From Spirochaetaceae bacterium (lineage in GTDB: Bacteria > Spirochaetota > Spirochaetia > Treponematales > Breznakiellaceae), in NCBI GenBank assembly GCA_031257075.1, contig JAIRPM010000048.1, positions 1 to 6,584 on the forward strand: a DNA stretch of 6,584 bases. The letters run 5' to 3'. The notes under the pieces were generated by a model. That model saw only the letters and a program-made list of their open reading frames with translations. It did not search any database and had not been told where the DNA came from. Positions 1 to 5,009 of this stretch are shown one piece after another; within the stretch, counting starts at the first letter, position 1, and each line of letters begins with the position of its first letter. The translations under genes were made by a program, and so were the position numbers.

Positions 1-500
1 TGCGCGAAATGGTCAGGGACGGCGTTTGCATTCTAAAAGTAGGCCCGGCGCTTACATTCTACCAGCGTGAGGCGCTTTTTGCCCTTAGCGCGATAGAAAC
101 GGAACTTTTTGAAGGCGGCGCTCTTCCAAGCGCCCTCACCCCGTCCCGCTTCCCCCAAGCGCTGGAAGAGGCTATGCTTGCCTCTCCCGCAAACTGGCAA
201 AACTACTATCGGGGCACCGGCCGCGAACAGCGTTACAAGCGCAAATACAGTTATTCGGACAGGAGCCGTTACTACATGGGTTGCCCGCCGGTTGCCGAAG
301 CGGTAAGCCGCCTCTTTGCGAACCTTGCCGCCGCGCCTTTGCCGCTTGCGCTGCTTTCTCAATATATGCCGGCGCAGGCGGCAAAGGTTCGTTCGGGCGA
401 AATTGAATGTACGCCGCAAAGCCTTGTTTTTTCCCGCGTTACCGATGTGATAGAAGACTATATATACGCGGTAAGAGAAGGTATGTTCAGCATGAAATGA
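1..500 (+). CDS. D-tagatose-1,6-bisphosphate aldolase, non-catalytic subunit (GatZ/KbaZ family), C-terminal part
   Basis: This is the C-terminal ~166 residues of a GatZ/KbaZ-type protein, about 40% of the usual ~420. The frame is open to the left edge (codons from position 3 read Arg-Glu before the Met at 9), so the Met at 9 is internal. Family signatures seen are ILKVGPALTF followed by REALFALSAIE, a WQNYYRGTGREQR block, KYSYSDRSRYY, and ANLAAAPLPLALLSQYMPAQ near the end. In enterobacteria the family partners the class II aldolase GatY/KbaY, which splits tagatose 1,6-bisphosphate into dihydroxyacetone phosphate and glyceraldehyde 3-phosphate; GatZ/KbaZ supports activity and stability in the cytoplasm. 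Whether a GatY partner lies upstream cannot be seen, and GatZ cannot be told from KbaZ here. The tail (YAVREGMFSMK) seems slightly longer than usual. The gene converges on the biotin gene with 60 bases between their stops. Confidence 0.9.
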   Translation, partial: REMVRDGVCILKVGPALTFYQREALFALSAIETELFEGGALPSALTPSRFPQALEEAMLASPANWQNYYRGTGREQRYKRKYSYSDRSRYYMGCPPVAEAVSRLFANLAAAPLPLALLSQYMPAQAAKVRSGEIECTPQSLVFSRVTDVIEDYIYAVREGMFSMK

Positions 501-540
501 GCAACGACAGAAGGCAATGGCCGGGCGCACCGCGTAGCAG

Positions 541-562
541 TGTTCCATAAGGAAGCATTTTT
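541..562 (+). terminator. possible weak intrinsic terminator after the GatZ-like gene
   Basis: Forty bases past the stop, TGTTCC can pair with GGAA-(g)-CA across an ATAA loop, giving about six pairs with one bulged base, directly followed by TTTTT. The stem is short and AT-rich, so this is only a candidate. It overlaps the stop codon of the convergent biotin gene. I see no better terminator for either gene in the 60-base gap. Confidence 0.25.
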
Positions 563-2522
563 ACACAGGCTTGCCGTCTTGCAAACAGGTATAAATTGCC
601 ATGGCCGCGTTTTCTAACTGTTCTGTACTGTGAGCGCTGCATAATACGGCGCGAAGCATTGCCGCGCCTTTAGGAACAGTAGGGTAACGGATAGCCGGAA
701 TAAAAAATCCTGCTTCCAATAGACGTGCCGATACGGCAAGAGCTTTTTCTTCAGATGTTTGCCGGCTATCGCCGTACAAGGTAATAGGGACAATTGGCGT
801 TTGCGAAGAGGTTTCTATGCCGCGCGCCCGGAGTTGCATACAAAAGAAAGCGCTGTTTTTACGCAGTTGCGCTACTCGTTCAGGTTCAGTTTGCAAGATA
901 TGTAACCCTGCGAGAGTAGCGGCAGCAAGCGGCGCCGGCGGCGCGGTTGAAAAAATAAAACTTCGGGCATGGTTAATAAGGTAGTCTATAAGAATATGCG
1001 GACCGCAAACAAAACCGCCTTCGCTGCCGAGCGCTTTGCTGCATGTTCCTACAATAATATCTGGTTTTACGCCAAAATATTCGGATGCTCCGCGCCCTGT
1101 TTCCCCCAGACAGCCGGAACCGTGCGCTTCATCTATCATAGAAAAAAAACCATAGCGTTCGGCAATGTCAACAAGGCGCGGTAGATTTACAATATCGCCA
1201 TCCATGCTGAACACCGAATCACTGACGATGATGCCGGGGTTGCCCGCATAGAGGCTGGCTTTCTTGGACAAATCGTCCATATCGTTATGGCGATAAATCA
1301 CTACCCGCGCCCCGCTTAAACGGCAGCCGTCAATTATACTGGCATGGTTTCGTTCATCACTTAAAATAACACCGTTGTTTCCTAGCGCCGAAATAACGCC
1401 CACATTTGCCATATAGCCTGTGTTAAAAAGCAAAGCCGCTTCGCTCTCTTTCCAGTTGGCCAGCGCTTCTTCCAGTTCACAATGAACCGGAGTAGTGCCG
1501 GTAGTTAGTCTTGAACCGCCGGAACCCCATCCATAGCGGCTGCCGGCTTTTGCGGCGGCTTTCACAAGGCGCGCATCGCCCGCGATGTTCAAATAATTGT
1601 TTGATGCCAGCATAAGGCAGCGCTGCCCTTTATACTGAACTTGCGGCCCGGCGGCGCTTTCTATTAAACGAACAGAGCGATAGAGCCGGTTGTGTTTTTT
1701 CGCGTCAATGGCCTCGCGGAGAGGCTGCCATTTTTCATAACTACCGGAAACCGTGAGCGCTGCTGTAGATTCATTTGCGGGGGGGTGTTCCGGTACGCCA
1801 AGAACAAGAACCGGTTTTTTCTGCAAATAGTCGATACAAGCGTCAATGCCGGATTTTTCGCCACGGTAGATAAAAATACGCCCGCCTGACGGGTCGTTCA
1901 TGGCCTTTAAGGGCGTTATTCGTACATAGCCCAATTTTTTTGAGGCAATATAGCCGGTTTGATAAGCCGGGTCATCGGAAACGCAAATTTCACCGATGAT
2001 ACCCGGCGCGGCGGCGGTTTTGCTTGCCAGTACGAGCGCTTCGCGGAAATGGTTTTTACCTGCCTTGTCTGCGCCGCGACCGGTTTCCATAGCGTCCATG
2101 CGGGTAACACGCACGCCCCGGTTTCGGTCAGGTTCCAGTCGTTGCAGGCTGTCTGCATCGACAAGCAGCGCGCCCCGCATACCGTAGGTCTCCGGTAACA
2201 AAGCAAAAATTTCTCGTGCCCGCAGTATTCCAGATTCTTCCAGCAATTGAATAACAAGGGCATGGCCTTCTTCTGGTGTATCTACCCGGCGGGTCGTTAC
2301 AGGCAGGGCAGCAATGCGTGTAAGGTGTTTTTCATCGAGATGCTCGATAGTGATGGTAATCTCATCCGCTTCACCGCGTTCGTGGGATAATGCCCGCGTA
2401 ACAAGGCTTTCACAACGCCCGGCAAGCATGGTTTCGTCCGTTATACATTCCGCGCCGGAAAGGTGTTTATGGTTGCCGCTAAGAGCAGCGGCTCTCATCC
2501 GAATACTAAAAAGCCGGTTCAA
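561..2522 (-). CDS. bioWF: BioWF fusion: 6-carboxyhexanoate-CoA ligase + 8-amino-7-oxononanoate synthase
   Basis: A bifunctional biotin-precursor enzyme. Residues 1-~243 match BioW (pimelate + CoA + ATP to pimeloyl-CoA): FSIRMRA and HLSGAE near the start, RGALLVD (116-122), RGVRVTRMD (135-143), REALVLASK (160-168), CVSDDPAYQTGYIASKKLGY (180-199) and GGRIFIY (213-219). After a Pro/Ala-rich linker (~244-262), residues ~263-653 match BioF, a PLP enzyme of the alpha-oxoamine synthase family (pimeloyl-CoA + L-alanine to 8-amino-7-oxononanoate, CO2 and CoA): SNNYL (307-311), GSGGSRLTTG (333-342), the aspartate and histidine of DEAHGSG (464-470), and the PLP lysine K496 in GTCSKALGSEGG. Both halves are near full length. 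The start is TTG; BioW proteins begin a few residues before SVRMRA, which supports it over Met9. AAGG abuts the TTG with no usable spacing, so translation probably couples to the upstream gene, whose stop is 5 bases away. No other bio gene is visible. Confidence 0.93.
   Translation of the reverse strand: MNRLFSIRMRAAALSGNHKHLSGAECITDETMLAGRCESLVTRALSHERGEADEITITIEHLDEKHLTRIAALPVTTRRVDTPEEGHALVIQLLEESGILRAREIFALLPETYGMRGALLVDADSLQRLEPDRNRGVRVTRMDAMETGRGADKAGKNHFREALVLASKTAAAPGIIGEICVSDDPAYQTGYIASKKLGYVRITPLKAMNDPSGGRIFIYRGEKSGIDACIDYLQKKPVLVLGVPEHPPANESTAALTVSGSYEKWQPLREAIDAKKHNRLYRSVRLIESAAGPQVQYKGQRCLMLASNNYLNIAGDARLVKAAAKAGSRYGWGSGGSRLTTGTTPVHCELEEALANWKESEAALLFNTGYMANVGVISALGNNGVILSDERNHASIIDGCRLSGARVVIYRHNDMDDLSKKASLYAGNPGIIVSDSVFSMDGDIVNLPRLVDIAERYGFFSMIDEAHGSGCLGETGRGASEYFGVKPDIIVGTCSKALGSEGGFVCGPHILIDYLINHARSFIFSTAPPAPLAAATLAGLHILQTEPERVAQLRKNSAFFCMQLRARGIETSSQTPIVPITLYGDSRQTSEEKALAVSARLLEAGFFIPAIRYPTVPKGAAMLRAVLCSAHSTEQLENAAMAIYTCLQDGKPV
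1779..1785 (-). repeat. seven-base C tract in the BioW-BioF linker
   Basis: A run of seven G on the plus strand (seven C in the message) encodes the end of His246 plus Pro247-Pro248, in the linker between the two enzyme domains. Seven-base G/C runs can slip during replication. In one shifted frame the reading continues only to a stop near 1664, which would release BioW with about 40 foreign residues and no BioF. Confidence 0.8.
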
Positions 2523-2530
2523 CCTTGTTA
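2520..2530 (-). promoter_or_regulatory. translational-coupling junction between the surface-protein gene and bioWF
   Basis: On the minus strand the upstream gene ends GTA-CAA-TAA, followed by CAAGG and the TTG start of bioWF. The gap is five bases, and the purine-rich AAGG sits directly against the start instead of 5-9 bases away. A ribosome finishing the upstream gene is therefore the likely source of initiation. The next candidate start, the ATG of Met9, has no clear ribosome binding site and would remove the conserved start of BioW. Confidence 0.5.
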
Positions 2531-4570
2531 TTGTACCCAGGTGATTTTAAGCCATCCGTCTCCCGTCGATGTGGCTACGCCCAATGTTGGATTATGTGCA
2601 GGCGGGTATTTTACATAATTGACACCGCCTGCGCCGCTGCCTGTCAAATTATCATTCGAATTCTTATAGTTAAAACCCGTGGTTATTGCGCCGCCGCCTC
2701 TAAAACCGCCGCCGCCTCCGCCCCGGCCTTCATAGAGCGCTAGGCCTTCTGCCCCATCCTGGCCGCGTTCGCTGGAACTCTCTGCCGATTGCGGAGAATA
2801 GTTAGGGAATCTAGAGTTGCCTTTCGCTGCTAAACCCGGACAGCCTGCCGCCCCGCCTTCAACTGCCGGCCATGGATTAGAAGAACATTGCGCCGACCCG
2901 CCGCCGCCGGCCGCTACGACAAGCCGTACATCGTTTGATTGAACAAGAGTGGGAATAGCGTCTTTGTCGGCAAAATAACGTATTTCCGTGGCGCCGCCGC
3001 CCCCGCCGCCGGCCGCATAGTTGGGCTGTGTTGAAAGGGCAGCGCCGCCTTTGCCGCCGCTTGGAAGTTCGCCGCTTTTACCGCCCGCTTTTACTGTGTT
3101 GTAACCGCTTGCGATTTTTTTGTATATGCCGGTGGTTTCGTCAAACAGAGCAGACCCCTCGCCGGCACTGCCTACGCGCACCGCAAGTTGGGTGCCGGCG
3201 GCAAACGCAAAACGCGCTTTAACATAGCCGCCTCTGCCGCCGGTCTGTGTTGCGCCGCCTGTCGTCCAAACATGGCCGCCGGAACCGCCTACAGCCTCTA
3301 TTTCATACGTTCCTGCGTTTTCGGGGTCTAGCAACACTGTTTCCATGCTATTTGTGGCCGTGAAAAATTTTTCCTTTACCCTGATGTAGGTATCCGCATT
3401 GGTGAGGCTGTCGATAAGCGCAGTTAATTGCATGATTTTTACATTGATGGCATCAATATCATAGTAGATGACTGTTTCTGTTGCCTGTGAGTTCGTGCCA
3501 TCGCCGTTATCTTTTAGGAATTGGCGTTCAATCAGTATCCCTTGCTTGAGCGTGTTCAAATCGCTCATTGTTTGAGCAATTTCGGTGGATTTACTTGAAT
3601 TGAGCGCGGGATTTCCCACTACTACCGTTGACTGAATCGATAATTCCGTTATTTTTTCTTCCGCTTCGGCAATGACATCCCGTATTTCTGTTAAGGGAAC
3701 GTTTTGTCTGCCGGGCGGATTTACCGCAATGGTATAGGCGCAGGAACTAAGAGGCGTTCCTGTTGGCGCTTGCGGATTGGGCCGGGTTATGGTAACAATG
3801 ACAAAATAATTTGATTGGTCTGCGGTAAGCACGGGCAATGAGTATGCGCCGGCTGGCGATGCGAGAATAACTATGCCCTCTCGGGTAACGGTAACAATGT
3901 CGGTGTTTTTGCGCTTGCTAACCGTTAATTCAAACTGAGTATGCGTTTCATCGCTTTTTACCATATAGGGGCCGGTCTTTTGCGCTTCAAAATCCTGTAT
4001 TTGATTTTCTGTTTCATTCATAAAGGTAACTTTTATATCCCTTAATCTGACAATTGGATTTTCTTCCGGCGGATTGATATTCAGCGTATAAGTAAATCCG
4101 CTGTATCCGGCATTGGAAAGACGTTCGGTAGGCATAATAGTTACCGTATATGGATTTTCACCTTCCTGTACGGCAGGCAGCAAAAAGGAACCGTCGGATT
4201 CCGCGTTGATTGGCCTTCCGTCTTTTTTTACATAAACGGTGTTATTTCCGTTTGTGGTAAAGGTCAGGATAAATTGTTCATAATTTTCTAGGGAATAGAG
4301 AGCATAGGGCCCCAAATTGGCGGGCGCAAAATTGGTAATCAGGTTGCCGCTTTCGCCATCGTACATGACCTTCAAGTCTTTAAGCAGCGCCCCTGCCGGC
4401 GGCGGCGAGTCTTTTACCGGGCCGGCCCTGGAAACCGCATCTGCCGCATAATAACACGATGAAAAAAATGCCGCGCCGCACAAAACAAACGCGCTCATAC
4501 CGCCTATCCATAATAAAAGCGTCAACAGACTCAAATTGTAAAACACAGACAAAAAAGTGCGCTTTTTCAT
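2528..4570 (-). CDS. secreted/lipoprotein-like surface protein with two cadherin-like repeats and an ALK-type glycine-rich domain
   Basis: I recognise the parts of this 680-residue protein, not a named gene. Residues 1-38 are an export signal: MKKR, then a long hydrophobic stretch (11-36) ending in FSSC with Cys39, a lipobox only by relaxed spirochaetal rules; an uncleaved membrane anchor is possible. A PPP-containing spacer follows. Two similar beta-rich units (~62-168 and ~174-286) begin LKDLKVMY / LRDIKVTF and end YTLNINPPEE / YTIAVNPPGR, resembling cadherin-like beta-sandwich repeats. Residues ~292-403 are mostly helical. Residues ~418-680 are a glycine-rich domain like that of ALK/LTK receptors: YEIEAVGGSGG at its start, glycine runs at 521-526 and 616-621, LVVAAGGGGSAQC, and the closing GDGWLKITW. 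C562 and C577 could form a disulfide. The ATG is supported by AGAGAGGA four bases upstream. A role in adhesion or in binding matrix or glycans is inference. It is the first gene of the operon with bioWF. Confidence 0.8.
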   Translation of the reverse strand: MKKRTFLSVFYNLSLLTLLLWIGGMSAFVLCGAAFFSSCYYAADAVSRAGPVKDSPPPAGALLKDLKVMYDGESGNLITNFAPANLGPYALYSLENYEQFILTFTTNGNNTVYVKKDGRPINAESDGSFLLPAVQEGENPYTVTIMPTERLSNAGYSGFTYTLNINPPEENPIVRLRDIKVTFMNETENQIQDFEAQKTGPYMVKSDETHTQFELTVSKRKNTDIVTVTREGIVILASPAGAYSLPVLTADQSNYFVIVTITRPNPQAPTGTPLSSCAYTIAVNPPGRQNVPLTEIRDVIAEAEEKITELSIQSTVVVGNPALNSSKSTEIAQTMSDLNTLKQGILIERQFLKDNGDGTNSQATETVIYYDIDAINVKIMQLTALIDSLTNADTYIRVKEKFFTATNSMETVLLDPENAGTYEIEAVGGSGGHVWTTGGATQTGGRGGYVKARFAFAAGTQLAVRVGSAGEGSALFDETTGIYKKIASGYNTVKAGGKSGELPSGGKGGAALSTQPNYAAGGGGGGATEIRYFADKDAIPTLVQSNDVRLVVAAGGGGSAQCSSNPWPAVEGGAAGCPGLAAKGNSRFPNYSPQSAESSSERGQDGAEGLALYEGRGGGGGGFRGGGAITTGFNYKNSNDNLTGSGAGGVNYVKYPPAHNPTLGVATSTGDGWLKITWVQ
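2690..3010 (-). repeat. GCC/GGC-rich low-complexity segments encoding poly-glycine
   Basis: Two dense GCC-triplet stretches lie here on the plus strand, at 2690-2728 (residues 615-627, GRGGGGGGFRGGG) and 2993-3010 (residues 521-526, GGGGGG), with shorter glycine clusters between. Being in-frame triplets, expansion or contraction would change the length of glycine loops without breaking the frame. They are typical of the glycine-rich domain and are not a mobile element. Confidence 0.6.
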
Positions 4571-4574
4571 ACTA

Positions 4575-4582
4575 TCCTCTCT
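4575..4582 (-). promoter_or_regulatory. ribosome binding site of the surface-protein gene
   Basis: On the minus strand AGAGAGGA precedes the ATG at 4570 by four bases. It is a good purine-rich Shine-Dalgarno sequence with slightly short spacing, and it fixes the start just before the MKKR-type signal sequence. Confidence 0.7.
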
Positions 4583-4603
4583 AACGGGGTAATTGTGAAC
4601 TTA

Positions 4604-4642
4604 AGGTAACGCTAATTAGAGCCAATTTAATCAGCGTTACCC
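4604..4642 (-). repeat. interrupted inverted repeat in the 5' leader (operator or RNA stem)
   Basis: GGTAACGCT (4605-4613) and AGCGTTACC (4633-4641) are exact inverted copies. An A-T pair extends them outward, and after one mismatch four more pairs extend inward (4615-4618 with 4628-4631), leaving a nine-base loop. The right half of the left arm also contains the palindrome CTAATTAG (4612-4619). The element sits between the predicted transcription start (~4669) and the ribosome binding site, and no T run follows it, so it is not a simple terminator. It may be a repressor site or a leader RNA stem. It does not match the BirA operator pattern as I know it. Confidence 0.6.
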
Positions 4643-4669
4643 TCACCGGGGTTCGCTATTGCTTCCCTT

Positions 4670-4705
4670 AGTATAATAATAACGTAATAGTAAAAAAAAA
4701 GTCAA
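4670..4705 (-). promoter_or_regulatory. sigma70-type promoter of the surface-protein/bioWF operon
   Basis: On the minus strand TTGACT (4705-4700, -35) is followed after 18 bases by TATTAT (4681-4676, -10). A second -10-like TATACT (4675-4670) lies six bases further on, too far for the same -35. The -35 runs straight into a T tract: nine consecutive T (4700-4692), of which eight are in the spacer. The predicted start near 4669 gives a leader of about 100 bases. Position and match are good, but this is prediction from consensus only. Confidence 0.6.
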
Positions 4706-4733
4706 ATTGAAACGCAGATAAAAAGCATGTAAC

Positions 4734-4851
4734 TTTGGTTTCTTCCAGCCGTTTGTCAGGCTTCCTGCTGGGCTTCTCTGAGTTCCTTCATGCCCTGGAT
4801 GTTTTCTTGAACAATGGCCCAAACTTCGTCAAAACTGAGACTGCTATTGTT
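4734..4851 (-). pseudogene. remnant of a coiled-coil protein gene, frameshifted and without a start
   Basis: On the minus strand, 4851-4759 reads NNSSLSFDEVWAIVQENI, then QGMKELREAQQEA, then TGA at 4758-4756. Skipping one base at the stop lets the pattern continue in the next frame as DKRLEETK (4757-4734), restoring the expected charged heptad-like helix. This resembles the N-terminus of proteins that start with an (S/T)FDEVW motif and continue as a long coiled coil of QMKETDRQ-type repeats, which I associate with termite-gut treponemes and some cyanobacteria. No ATG, GTG or TTG precedes the motif in frame; the frame is open only to a stop at 4926-4924. The rest of the protein is absent. I read it as a decayed gene fragment; a chance match is possible over such a short stretch. 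Confidence 0.45.
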
Positions 4852-4885
4852 TCTTTTCGCTATTGAGAAACTAAAAAAGGAAACA

Positions 4886-4927
4886 CTGATGCGGCAAGCC
4901 TCAAAAATTAAAGGCTTGCCGCATCAG
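4886..4927 (-). terminator. perfect 15-bp stem-loop, probable second terminator
   Basis: CTGATGCGGCAAGCC (4886-4900) and its exact complement (4913-4927) enclose a 12-base AT-rich loop. On the minus strand the stem is followed by TGTTTCCTTTTTT; on the plus strand no T run follows. It therefore fits a rho-independent terminator for leftward transcription, in tandem with the stem at 4937-4972, though the T tract starts some bases away from the stem. A repeated palindromic element is the alternative, as the arms are unusually long and perfect. Confidence 0.5.
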
Positions 4928-4936
4928 CGCCGCGCA

Positions 4937-4972
4937 AAAGAAAGCCCGCCGCAAAGCGGACGGGCTTTCTTT
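4937..4972 (-). terminator. intrinsic terminator of the modular surface-protein gene, probably bidirectional
   Basis: AAAGAAAGCCCG (4937-4948) pairs exactly with CGGGCTTTCTTT (4961-4972). Inside, CCGC pairs with GCGG around an AAA loop, with one bulged base at 4960. On the minus strand the stem ends in CTTTCTTTT, 37 bases past the stop of the gene at 5010. A-rich and T-rich outer arms of this kind usually stop transcription from both sides. Confidence 0.75.
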
Positions 4973-5009
4973 ACAAAAATCGCGTGCCAAATAAACCCGT
5001 TATACGGTT

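Noticed and set aside
33..548. A 171-codon minus-strand open frame over the GatZ-like gene
   Set aside because: The plus strand carries unmistakable family motifs over the same bases; the minus frame is rich in Arg and Cys with no domain pattern.
4604..4642. A BirA (biotin repressor) operator upstream of the operon containing bioWF
   Set aside because: The dyad reads GGTAACGCT / AGCGTTACC, not the TTGTTAACC / GGTTAACAA pattern, and its position downstream of the predicted start is also unusual for that operator.
4886..4972. Integron attC sites, considered because some treponemes carry chromosomal integrons
   Set aside because: The stem-loops lack the GTTRRRY and RYYYAAC core ends, and no cassette-like spacing of repeats is seen.
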